Shown here piece by piece: positions 7,847 through 14,830 of a stretch of 14,830 nucleotides of DNA. Source of the DNA: Roseiarcus sp963755075 (GTDB lineage Bacteria; Pseudomonadota; Alphaproteobacteria; Rhizobiales; Beijerinckiaceae); the NCBI GenBank assembly GCA_963755075.1, contig CAVWKL010000221.1:1-14830 (forward strand), written 5' to 3'. The first letter of the stretch is position 1. The number at the start of each line of letters is the position of its first letter. The translations under genes were made by a program, and so were the position numbers. The notes beneath the pieces were generated by a model. That model saw only the letters and a program-made list of their open reading frames with translations. It had not been told where the DNA came from and searched no databases.

Positions 7847-8452
7847 ATGCGCGTCTCGTTTCGCCCGCTCGCCGGGCTCGTCCTCCTCGCGGCCCTCTGC
7901 GCGGCTTCGACCGCCTCGGCCGAGGCGCCGCTCGACGAATTGCGGCGCGCCTTCACCTTGGGGGGCAAGCCCGTCCCACCGGAAATCTTCCGCGACCTCG
8001 GCGACGGCGATCTCGGCGATTCCGGCCCGATCCTGGTGACAGTCGACGTCAAGGCCGCGATCGGCAGCGAGCTCTACGGCGACGAAATCAAGCGGAACGG
8101 CGGTTGGGTCGTGCAGGCCCGCCCCGCTGCCGGCACGCTGAACGGCGCCGAGGAGAGCGCCTACGAATTCCGGGGCCGGACCAGCAACGGCCTCATCGTT
8201 GTCGTCGCGAGCTACAGCGGCGGCGGCTCGGGCGTCTTTTACACCTTGCATATTCTCGACGCCGCGGCCGATCGGGCTTTCGACGCCGACGGCAAGGTCG
8301 CTCAGCGGATCGACCTCACTGTGCTGCGCAGCATCCCGCTCGGCGACCGCTGGGAGGGCGATGTCACGATTGCCGGCAATATCGTTCGCATCGCCACGAC
8401 GAAGACGCCGGCCGTTTCCGTGCCCAAACAGATCGAGGCGCGACGGCCGTAG
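7847..8452 (+). CDS. Conserved exported protein of unknown function
   Basis: I do not recognise a named family for this 201-residue protein. Residues 1-25 form a clear signal peptide (LAGLVLLAALCAASTASA, cleavage likely before EAPLDEL), so it is exported to the periplasm. The mature part is rich in beta-strand patterns (PILVTVDVKAAIGSELY, NGLIVVVASYSGGGSGVF, GDVTIAGNIVRIATT), with no cysteines, no membrane segments and no catalytic motif that I can name. AGAGG at 7834-7838 is well placed before the ATG at 7847. It follows the DUF3828 gene by 11 bases and probably shares its transcript. It converges on the ferrochelatase remnant with a 12-base gap. The frame is unbroken. Confidence 0.82.
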   Translation: MRVSFRPLAGLVLLAALCAASTASAEAPLDELRRAFTLGGKPVPPEIFRDLGDGDLGDSGPILVTVDVKAAIGSELYGDEIKRNGGWVVQARPAAGTLNGAEESAYEFRGRTSNGLIVVVASYSGGGSGVFYTLHILDAAADRAFDADGKVAQRIDLTVLRSIPLGDRWEGDVTIAGNIVRIATTKTPAVSVPKQIEARRP

Positions 8453-8464
8453 GCGAAGGCCGCC

Positions 8465-8629
8465 TCAAACCCACCCCGCCAGCTCCCGCCGCGCCACCGC
8501 CTCGAGCGCGCGCATGCCCTCCTCGCTGGCGTTGAGGCAGGGCAGCGCGGCGAATTGTTCGCCGCCGGCGGCCTTGAAATAGCCGGCGTTCTCGACGCCG
8601 ATCTCCTCCAGCGTCTCCAGGCAGTCGGT
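8465..8629 (-). pseudogene. hemH: Ferrochelatase, C-terminal remnant cut at the junction
   Basis: The last 54 codons of a ferrochelatase, which inserts iron into protoporphyrin IX, are readable and end in TGA at 8465. DCLETLEEIGVENAGYFKAA, followed by GGEQFAALPCLN, matches the family's C-terminal DCLETLEEI...AGG...PCLN pattern, and the end RRELAGWV fits Rhizobiales members. Reading further toward the N-terminus, homology stops at about 8629-8635 and the frame hits TAG at 8645-8647. The missing part, including the catalytic His and Glu, is not elsewhere in the window. On the other strand the alpha/beta hydrolase begins at the same point. The truncation is therefore best seen as the edge of the left-hand genome segment and not as gene decay. 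Confidence 0.75.
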
Positions 8630-9015
8630 GATCGCCGACTGTCCCTACTGGAGCGCGATAGGCGAACTCGACCATCAGACTCAAGGCGGCGATGGTCCCG
8701 CCGCCGTTCCGATCGCTCGTCATTCGCGTCGCCGACGCCTTGTGCGTGCGCTATGAAGGCTTTAGCCTTCGCGATGCCGACCCAGCCGAGCTATCCTCGA
8801 GACGAATATCCCCATGCTTTTCATTCACGGCCTCGAAGACCGCTATGTGCCGTGGCGGATGTCCGTGGTGATGGCCGAGACGCGGAGACGGCGCCTCCCG
8901 AAGGCTGTGACCGAGCTCCTGCTCGTCCCGGGCGCTAAGCACGGCGGCAGCCTCGCCGCCGACCGAGAGGTACGCGGAGGCGGTGCGAGGATTCCTAGAA
9001 AGCGCCCTAGCGTAG
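8628..9015 (+). pseudogene. Alpha/beta hydrolase, C-terminal fragment with frame breaks
   Basis: This is the 3' part of a serine-hydrolase-fold protein. It begins VIADCPYWSAIGELDHQ at 8628, then KAAMVPPPFRSLVIRVADAL and CVRYEGFSLRDADPAELSSR, IPMLFIHGLEDRYVPWRMS (the catalytic Asp lies in EDRYVP), and TELLLVPGAKHGGSL (catalytic His in the AKHGG loop). It ends YAEAVRGFLESALA with TAG at 9013-9015. The nucleophile Ser elbow would lie upstream and is absent. The pieces lie in three frame switches, near 8679, 8800 and 8970, each explained by one or two bases. The start is cut exactly where ferrochelatase homology stops. Substrate unknown. It probably represents the first gene of the right-hand segment. 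Confidence 0.75.
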
Positions 9016-9049
9016 GGGGCTCTACCGCAAACTGACTACCTTGTCCTAA

Positions 9050-9930
9050 TGCAATTCTCTTATTTCATTATTCCCAAGATCCGTTATATAAAGATTTGTT
9101 AGGTCGTCGTTATTTCGCCTGGATAATTGAACAAAGCATTGGTTCCGATCCCGTTGGTTAGCCCCCGGGCACCTGTGGGCGATCCGGCATGAATGGATAC
9201 CTCTCCAGTGGCTATTACGATTTTTCTGATGTCACTGTTAGAAATTCGACCACATAAAGATTGGTTCCATCCATGGTTATTCCCGTTGGGCAATGGAATA
9301 AAGCAGCAGCTCCGATGCCATTCGTCTGCCCATACAAGCCCGCAGACGATCCCGCGAAAGAGGGAGCACGCCCCTGTTGCAATAACAATCTTTCTGATTT
9401 CATGATTAAAATAATCAGCCACATAAAGGTTAGTGCCATCTGTCGTTATTCCCCTGAGATTGAACAAGGCGTGCCATCTGTTGCTATACATTGAGGCCCA
9501 AAGAACAAGGCAGCAGTTCCGGTCCCGTTAGTTGATCCAGGTGCACCTGTGGATGATCCGGCGAATAAAGACACCACCCCCGTCGCAAGTACTATCTTTC
9601 TGATTTCATTGTTGGTGTAATCCGCCACATAAAGGTTGCCGCCATTCATTGTCATCCCATAAGGAGCATTGAACAAAGCCGCTGTTGCGGTTCCATTGGT
9701 CAGTCCCGCCGCACCTGAGGGCGATCCAGCAAAAAGGGTCACGGCCCCTGTCGCAATTACAATCTTTCGGATTTCGTTATTAGCATTGTCTGACACATAT
9801 ACATTTGTGCCATCCATTAGCTATCCCTATAGGACTATTGAACAAAGCAGTAGCCCCGCTGCCATTTGTCAGCCGACACGCCCGGTGGGTGATCCCGCCA
9901 AAAGGACACGACTGGCCCCGGCGTTGTATT
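9050..9930 (-). repeat. NHL-unit tandem DNA repeats, period about 168 bp
   Basis: The element encoding NLYVADY (read on the plus strand as cacataaag or close variants) recurs at 9085, 9251, 9420, 9626 and 9794. Spacings are 166, 169, 206 and 168. The 168-base unit equals 56 residues, one propeller blade plus linker. The 206-base gap is a full unit plus about 38 bases, consistent with most of one further unit having been lost. Confidence 0.75.
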
Positions 9931-9934
9931 TACT

Positions 9935-11010
9935 TGAGCCGACGGAAGAGACTCGCCCCTCAGTTCACCGCGGTAACCACATAATAATAGGTCGTCCCAT
10001 TGCTCAGCCCAGTATGGGTGTATGGACTTGCAATTGGGCCGATTTCTGCCCCTGTGCTCGTCGTCACACCATTTGTTGTCGACCAGTAGAGGTTGTAACT
10101 TGTTGCTCCAAGTCACGGAAGTCCAGTTCAATGTAATTTGTGTATTTCCCGGCGCTGCGCTGACTCCAGAAGGAGGGTAGGAGGTCGCCTGCGGTTAGCG
10201 TTTGTGGGGTTTGAGGCAGCCGACTCTCCGCCAGCGTTGACCGCAGTTGCAATGCAATAGTAGGTTGTCCCATTAATCAGACCGGTGAGGGTAAAGGGAT
10301 TGGGGACCCCGGCTATCTTTGTGCCAGTGCCTGTAGTTACCCCGTTTGTAGTTGACCAATAAAGGTTGTAGCTCGTGGCGCCTGAAACCGTAGTCCAGCC
10401 AACAGTCATTTGGGCGTTTCCGCTTACCGCAGCGACGCTCATGGGAGCAGATGGCGCTGGAACCTGCGGCGTTGCGATCGCCGGGTTCGAGGCGGCTGAC
10501 TCTCCGCCCGGGCTTACGGCTGTAATCACATAGTAATAATCGTCCCGTTGGTCAAACTGGTATGGGTGTAGGGGCTGGAAACGCGAGTTGGCATCTTATT
10601 GCCCGTAGTCGGGCTCACGCCGCTTGTCGTGAACAATCAAGGTTGTAGCTCGTCCACACCGCCAATCCCAGTCCAACTAATAGTAACCTGTCCGTTCCCG
10701 GATACGGCGCTGACGCCCGTAGGGGCCCCCGCGGCCGGCACCTGCGGCACGGCATCGACCTGGTTAGTGGCAGGTGACTCCCCCCCGCGTTGACCGCTGT
10801 CACCCCGTAGAAATAAGTCGTTCCATTTATCAGGCCTGTGTGGCTATATGGGTTGGTGACTCCGACTATTTTGGCGCCGGTTGTCGTAGTCACTCCACTC
10901 ATAATTAATAAAGGTTGTAGCTCGTGGCGTCGGATACCGCCGTCCAGCTGATGACAACTTGTGCATCTCCGGACGCCGCGGCGACTCCGGTAGGAGCGGT
11001 AGGAGCTGCG
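9935..11010 (-). repeat. Four FN3-encoding tandem repeats, period about 275 bp
   Basis: The segment encoding the SYNLYW strand (plus strand aggttgtag or aggttgtaa) recurs at 10090, 10363, 10640 and 10912, spaced 273, 277 and 272 bases. Each unit encodes one FN3 domain of about 91 residues. High DNA similarity between the units suggests recent duplication or homogenisation. Confidence 0.78.
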
Positions 11011-11146
11011 GAAGTCTCATTAGTTTTTCCGGCGCTTTCAGCGGCGACCGCTTTCTGAATATCGCTCTTCAGTCCCGCCATGGTAGCAGTGCCGAAGCAA
11101 GGGAGGCAGGAAACCATAACCGTCACTATCAATGCGCCTTTCGCTT

Positions 11147-13291
11147 TCATTCTTCCCCCCACACGACCTGATCCTTTACTCCCGAGATATCCGAGGCCCT
11201 CGTGCTTTCCGCGCCTTTGAGATCGAGGTACGTGAAGCGTTCGGCGAGGGCCGAGTCGGCCGCCTTGAGCTTGTCGTAGGCTTCTTTCGCGACTCCATAG
11301 TTCTCGAGCTCATGGTTGGCCCGAGCGAGAGCGAGGAGAATGGTGGGAGTGTCGGGCGTGACTTTCTGTGCTTGATCGTAGTACGAAAGGGCATCCGGAA
11401 TTTCTCCTCGAGATAGCGGATGTTCCCCATGTTGACCAACGCAAGAGGATAGTTTCCGTTCTTATCGCTCGTTGGAACTCAGTCTCGGCTCGGTCGGTCA
11501 ATCCGTATCGAGCATAGAGCACGCCAAGCCGGTTCACGGCGTTGGGCGAATTGTTCGTGCGCGATATTTCGGCCCGGAGCTTGGCGACCTCGGGGTATAT
11601 CTGGCCGTCGATGTAATGGACAAGCTCTTGGAGATAGGCGCTCGCGACCTTGTCCCCGTCGGGGAGGGTCATATTCCCCATATCGGAGGAAAAGCCCACG
11701 GGCTCGTAGAGCGCCCAGGCGTCGTGCAAGGGATAGAGGTCGGCCTGCTGCCTCGCGATTCTCGCGCCACTCTTTGGCTGCGCTCTGCCATGCTTGCACG
11801 AAACCCGCGTTGCGCTCGGTCGTCTCGATGGGGAGCCAAGACTTGTCCCCGACGAGGATGAGGTCGTCGGGCGAGAGGAACTCCTTCCGCGCCCGGTCGG
11901 GGCTCTCGCCGAGGGAGACGGCCATGAAAATATGCCCCGGCACGGTGATGAAGGCCGTTTCCACGCCGACCGACTCGAGAAGGGCGGAATAGAGGTCGGA
12001 AAGGGCCGAGCAGTTGCCGCCCTTGTAGTCGAGGGTCTGGCGCGGGAACTGAGGAAGTCGACGGCCGTTTTGTTGTTCAGTACGGCGGCGTAGGAGTTGG
12101 CGGGATCGGTCACGTAGGTAAGGCCGTAAGGCGGGTCGCCTCATCGGAGGGCGTGGCCGTCAGGAGGTTCTGGTTGACCGCCTTGCTCCCCTTGTCCTTG
12201 ATCATCGCGAGGACGTTCTTCGAGAAGCGGAGCACCGTTGGGTCTTTGGAAGTCACGAACGCGGCGGCTTTTCGATTGTCGTCCCACATGCTCGCATTGC
12301 GGTCGTATATCCGAAGCGTCTCGACCTGTTCCTGGTTTGCAGGCTTCCCGAAACACTGTAGTCGACGCTGATCTTGGCCGCGACTTTAGTTCCTTCCGAT
12401 ATTTCGAGGAGCTTGTTGTTGAAAAGGGCGAATAAGTCTGCGTTTACCTCGCTTCCAGGCTCGATCCTCGGAATCGTCGCGCTGAGCTTGGGTGTGTCCA
12501 TATACTGGTTTACGAACAGGCTGACTTTCACTCCCTCGAGCGGAACCGCGCTCGTATTCTTGATCGATAGCTTTCCGATGGGGTGGTCGTCGTAAAAATC
12601 AAAAAGGACGGGGAAGACGGGATCGAGGACGAATTGGGTGAGTTCGATGCCTTTGCCCATGACCGTCGACCTCGCCGGAACGCTGGCTTTCAGCGGCACG
12701 GGTTTAGCAGGTTGAGTGGGAAGCCTCGGCGCCGGGCTAGACCCGCCGGAGCGCAAGGTCGCGGCGAGCGAGGCGGTCACGGTCTGATAGAGTCCGGGGT
12801 AGTCCCGATACCCGCCTTCGAGCGATAGGCCGAAAGACCTGCTGAGAAGGACCTCCGCGTCGAATCTCCGCCGAAATAGACGCCCTGCCCGGCAGTCCCC
12901 GAGGCGCCCGGCGCGAAGGCGATGGCGTAGCCGCTCTGCGCGAACGGCGAAAGGAGAACCCAGGGGAAGACCTGGAAAGCGAAAGAAGCAGAGGCGCCCA
13001 CGGATGCGAGCGAAACCAAACCGGCCGTGCCATGTAGTGTCTGGAACGTATAGCCGAGCTCTGGACCCAAGGAAAACGAGGATGAGGCGATCCGGAACCG
13101 CGCCGATGCCGACGTCACGGCCCCAAGGCCAAAAAGATCGGTATCGGAGAGGGGTATGCTGATGCCGGGGAAAGGTTAAGGGCGAAGGGCGTTACCTGTG
13201 CAGTTTGAGCGTGTCCTTGCCTGGTAAGGATTCCTGAAAAGGCAAATAGGAAAATCAGGGAATTCCGGATTCGATGGTGATCATTTTTCAT
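11147..13291 (-). pseudogene. Envelope protein: beta-barrel-like, transglutaminase-like and TPR domains; frame-broken
   Basis: The assembled product is about 716 residues. It starts at ATG 13291, with GGGGGAAG five bases upstream, and has a signal peptide (SLIFLFAFSGILTRQGHAQ). Residues about 30-180 alternate like outer-membrane strands (FRIASSSFSLGPELGYTF, SFGLSLEGGYRDYPGLYQTV). A proline-rich linker near 185 and a beta-rich region (FYDDHPIGKLSIKNTSAVPL) follow. The transglutaminase-like core has Cys in GGNCSALSDLYSALLESVG (about residue 426), His in FITVPGHIFMAV (about 452) and an acidic WLPIETT in place of WxxxDPT. At least two TPR repeats come near 585-685 (VNRLGVLYARYGLTDRAETE, ALVNMGNIRYLEEKFRDALS). 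The end KDQVVWGEE has its TGA inside the next gene's ATG. About eight breaks, nearly all one lost base (for example near 11398, 11460, 11755, 12050, 12132, 12349, 12855, 13166), interrupt it. Function unknown. Confidence 0.82.
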
Positions 13292-13354
13292 CTATGCTTC
13301 CCCCTCATGGGCTAACATTTGTAAATATTTTATCTTGCCGCTCATGGAAAAAAA

Positions 13355-13373
13355 TCCGTACAAACCTCCGTAC
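13355..13373 (+). promoter_or_regulatory. Direct repeat, possible regulator site
   Basis: TCCGTAC occurs at 13355-13361 and again at 13367-13373, a 12-base period. The second copy lies where a -35 element would be for the TATAAT at 13390-13395 (17-base spacer), and no TTGACA-like -35 is present. This arrangement is usual for an activator-dependent promoter. The site is in the divergent region between the envelope operon and the luxR gene. Which protein binds is unknown. Confidence 0.35.
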
Positions 13374-13389
13374 TGATAAGCGAAGATGT

Positions 13390-13395
13390 TATAAT
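13390..13395 (+). promoter_or_regulatory. Consensus -10 box upstream of luxR-type gene
   Basis: A perfect TATAAT lies just before the regulator gene without a recognisable -35. The surrounding 110 bases are AT-rich compared with the neighbouring genes. A TAAAAT (13327-13332) on the minus strand is a weaker candidate for the divergent envelope operon. Confidence 0.4.
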
Positions 13396-13407
13396 GCCCA
13401 TATAAGT

Positions 13408-14079
13408 TTGCTGATTGGTGGCTCAACCTGGCGAAAAATAAACGATTACCTCATGGAAGTCGAATCGGCGGAGAATCGACCAGCCCTTCTTGATGTTGCT
13501 ATATCCGTAGGGTGGAAACCATCAATTCTTTCGACAGCGGAGCCGGCCTGCTGATTCTTGATTCAGGATAATGTGCGGCTACGGCGTTCCTGAATCCACG
13601 ATCGATGTTTATAATGAGTATTACCGCTTCAAGATGCCGAGCATCCGGTACGATCCTATGGGGAGTATTCGACTTTGCGAAACCTCGAGGTATCGGGTAC
13701 GACTTTGGGGCCTCGTCTACTCCCTGATGGGCCTGCTTCGCTAGTGATCCAAAGATCGCTCTCAAGCATGGATTTTGAAGACCGTGACAGAACTATTCTG
13801 CAAATCATCAATCCGCATATTAACAATCTGCTTTCCGCTCGCCAGAAGCTGGATCCGCCTCGAGTATGGACGGTCGGTAAGCCAGGTATCAAGAGCTGCC
13901 TTACTGGTCTCTCCAATCGGCGAGTCCCAAGTCGCCGCCCTCTTTGCGACGGACTCTCGGCTCGTGAAATAGCCTCCACTCTCCTAATTGGAGAGAGGAC
14001 GGCTGAAACTCATATCGCGCACCTTTATGAGAAGCTCGACGTCTTACGCAAGGCGGACGCGATCCGCCTCATACGATAG
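13408..14079 (+). pseudogene. LuxR-type transcriptional regulator, frame-broken
   Basis: The C-terminus is a clear LuxR/GerE helix-turn-helix: CDGLSAREIASTLLIGERTA followed by ETHIAHLYEKLDVLRKADAI, ending in TAG at 14077-14079. Upstream the protein continues in other frames as INDYLMEVESAENRPALLDV, FDSGAGLLILDS, IDVYNEYYRFKMPSIRYDP, DFEDRDRTILQIINPHINNL and SPIGESQVAAL, matching an N-terminal GAF-like sensor region before the DNA-binding domain. There is no REC-domain phosphorylation site, so it is probably a one-component regulator with an unknown signal. At least five single-base breaks occur. The start is uncertain: TTG 13408 is the best in-frame guess and no good ribosome site is seen. 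It is divergent from the envelope operon (about 116 bases apart) and is the obvious candidate regulator of it. Confidence 0.78.
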
Positions 14080-14105
14080 AACTCGGAAAATGACAGAACA
14101 CGCGA

Positions 14106-14138
14106 GGCGCGCCTATCGACCGCATCGGCCGGCGCGCC
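14106..14138. terminator. Hairpin between convergent luxR and doxX genes
   Basis: GGCGCGCC at 14106-14113 and again at 14131-14138 can pair across a 17-base loop, since the octamer is its own reverse complement. It sits between the stop codons of two convergent genes (14079 and 14158). No T-run follows, so it is only a candidate shared terminator. Confidence 0.35.
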
Positions 14139-14157
14139 CAATCTAGACCTTAAGCCC

Positions 14158-14560
14158 CTATTTCATTGAACTTGAGCCTGCGGGCCGATCCAGGCAAATG
14201 ACGAGCGCGCCCGGCGGGAAGAAGGCGTCGAGCTCCATCCCCCAGCCGCCGCCTCGGTCGATGGTGAGCAGGGAAGGCAGCCTGACCAGAAGGATCGCGA
14301 CCACGAGGTCGATGGCCACGACCAGGGCGCCGAGACGGGTGGATCTCCCGGCGAGGATGAAGAGGGGGGCCACGACCTCGCCGACATATACTCCATAGGC
14401 GATGAAAGCGGGAAGATGGGCCGCGACGAGGGACTTTTGGATGAAATCGACCCCATGAATGATCTTCGAGATTCCATGGAAGATGAGAAGGCCTCCGATC
14501 ATACCCGCTGGATGAGTTTCCCAGATGTCCTCGACATCAGACTTTGTTGCCTGGCTCCAT
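14158..14560 (-). CDS. DoxX family membrane protein (one frameshift)
   Basis: The product is a small integral membrane protein of about 133 residues with four hydrophobic segments: GMIGGLLIFHGISKIIHG, AAHLPAFIAYGVYVGEVVAP, LGALVVAIDLVVAILLV and a C-terminal one near PPGALVICLD. The spacing and the LxFHGxxKIxHG start are typical of DoxX/DoxD-like proteins, some of which take part in redox or thiosulfate chemistry; the role here is unknown. The likely ATG at 14560 follows GAGAGG with six bases between, but that frame meets TGA after seven codons, while the family sequence (DVEDIWETHPAG onward) lies one frame over. One indel near 14535-14542 reconciles them. The only in-frame ATG after the break is 14502, which would remove conserved residues. 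It converges on luxR and diverges from hflX. Confidence 0.8.
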
Positions 14561-14630
14561 TGTTTACCTCTCGTGATAAGGTATTTTCCGCCTATCGCAA
14601 AGTCAATGTTTTCCAGTATCTTGTCCACAC

Positions 14631-14830
14631 ATGCGCGAACTCCAAGACACCGCGATCCGAAGAGAGCGAGCTTTCCTCGTGGGCGTCCAGACCGATAAAG
14701 TCCTCTCCGAGCCGAGGCCGAGAGCCTTCTCGCCGACTCGGGGGCTTGGCCTCCACGCTCGGCCTCGAGGAGGCGGGCGACTCTCGTCCGCGTCCGGGAG
14801 CGCACGGCGGCTCTCCTCCTGGGCACGGGC
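14631..14830 (+). CDS. hflX: GTPase HflX, N-terminal part, frame-broken, runs off the window
   Basis: ATG 14631 begins MRELQDTAIRRERAFLVGVQ, then TDK, with EAESLLADSGG, LASTLGLEEAG and TLVRVRERTAALLLGTG in neighbouring frames. This order (ERAFLVGV, EAESLLxEL, LGLExxG, LGTGK) is the N-terminal domain of HflX, a ribosome-associated GTPase that splits stalled ribosomes under stress. The GTP-binding part lies beyond the edge. Three single-base breaks in 200 bases (near 14711, 14740 and 14778) keep it from reading straight. No strong ribosome site is seen before the ATG. It is divergent from doxX, 70 bases away. As a housekeeping gene it indicates that the right part is ordinary chromosome of some bacterium. 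Confidence 0.75.
   Translation, partial: MRELQDTAIRRERAFLVGVQTDKVLSEPRPRAFSPTRGLGLHARPRGGGRLSSASGSARRLSSWAR

Larger units (their letters stand above)
9046..11150 (-). pseudogene. FN3-NHL repeat exported protein, many frame breaks
   Basis: Summed over frames this encodes an exported protein of roughly 700 residues. ATG 11150 (GGGGGAAG just upstream) starts MKAKGALIVTVMVSCLPCFG, a signal peptide that could be a loose lipobox ending at Cys. A short linker leads to four fibronectin type III repeats (APTGVAAASGDAQVVISWTA, SYNLYWSTTNGVTT and GLINGTTYYCIATAVNAGG types). Four to five NHL beta-propeller units follow (NLYVADYTNNEIRKIVLATG, LFAGSSTGAPG). It ends NNEIREL-H with TAG at 9046-9048, in mid-unit. 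More than ten single-base breaks occur, one in a run of seven Gs near 10785, and one propeller unit is partly missing near 9480. Such proteins usually act in adhesion or surface binding. The ATG overlaps the upstream gene's TGA. Whether this is decay or poor sequence quality is unresolved. Confidence 0.83.

Noticed and set aside
8364..8723. Minus-strand open frame of 119 codons over the junction
   Set aside because: It is out of frame with the ferrochelatase tail, low-complexity Arg/Gly-rich, and crosses the two real fragments.
8600..9050. Insertion sequence or integrase at the segment boundary
   Set aside because: No transposase motif, terminal inverted repeat, target duplication or tRNA was found; the bases read as ferrochelatase and alpha/beta hydrolase.
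9050..11010. Regular repeats considered as a CRISPR array
   Set aside because: Units of 168 and 275 bases translate as NHL and FN3 domains; there are no short identical repeats with unique spacers.
11147..13291. Programmed ribosomal frameshifting as the cause of the breaks
   Set aside because: Too many sites, no common slippery heptamer or downstream structure, and similar breaks occur in unrelated neighbouring genes.

Overview
The window falls into two unlike parts that meet near position 8,630. Bases 1 to about 8,630 are very GC-rich. They carry ordinary chromosomal genes of an alphaproteobacterium of the Rhizobiales type: a DUF2865 protein, gltX, a GT21 glycosyltransferase, a CobW/WD40/ene-reductase cluster, a Phd/VapC toxin-antitoxin pair, two small exported proteins and the tail of ferrochelatase. 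A methylotroph-like member such as a Methylocystis relative would fit, but that is an impression from protein flavour and not a test.

Left part, in order. The end of the DUF2865 gene (1-587, +) overlaps the end of gltX (550-1899, -). A GT21 ceramide glucosyltransferase/HpnI-like gene (1978-3135, +) is divergent from gltX. An apparent minus-strand operon follows: cobW-type zinc GTPase (5343-6374), WD40 protein (4322-5317) and Old Yellow Enzyme alkene reductase (3196-4292). A toxin-antitoxin operon (6527-7266, +) has a palindromic operator over its start codon. Two secreted proteins (7316-7835 and 7847-8452, +) come next, then the C-terminal 54 codons of ferrochelatase (8465-8629, -).

Right part. 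From about 8,628 the sequence runs without filler into the C-terminal part of an alpha/beta hydrolase (to 9015, +). Next come a minus-strand pair of large envelope proteins: a beta-barrel/transglutaminase-like/TPR protein (11147-13291) overlapping by four bases (ATGA) a FN3-NHL repeat protein (9046-11150). A LuxR-type regulator (13408-14079, +) is divergent from the pair. A DoxX membrane protein (14158-14560, -) and the start of the housekeeping GTPase gene hflX (14631 to the edge, +) close the window. These proteins remind me of Spirochaetota homologues, but this is recalled and unverified. The right part has lower and more variable GC and roughly ten times as many single-base frame breaks.

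The simplest reading is that the window joins two genomes at about 8,630, either as an assembly or read chimera or as a very recent recombination. The right half also seems to have poor base accuracy. Its recognisable proteins keep homologous reading frame across dozens of frame breaks with almost no point nonsense mutations. The most interesting possible system is the LuxR-controlled two-gene envelope operon in the right part. No rRNA, tRNA, CRISPR array or insertion sequence was recognised, and no stretch above 300 bases lacks a gene.
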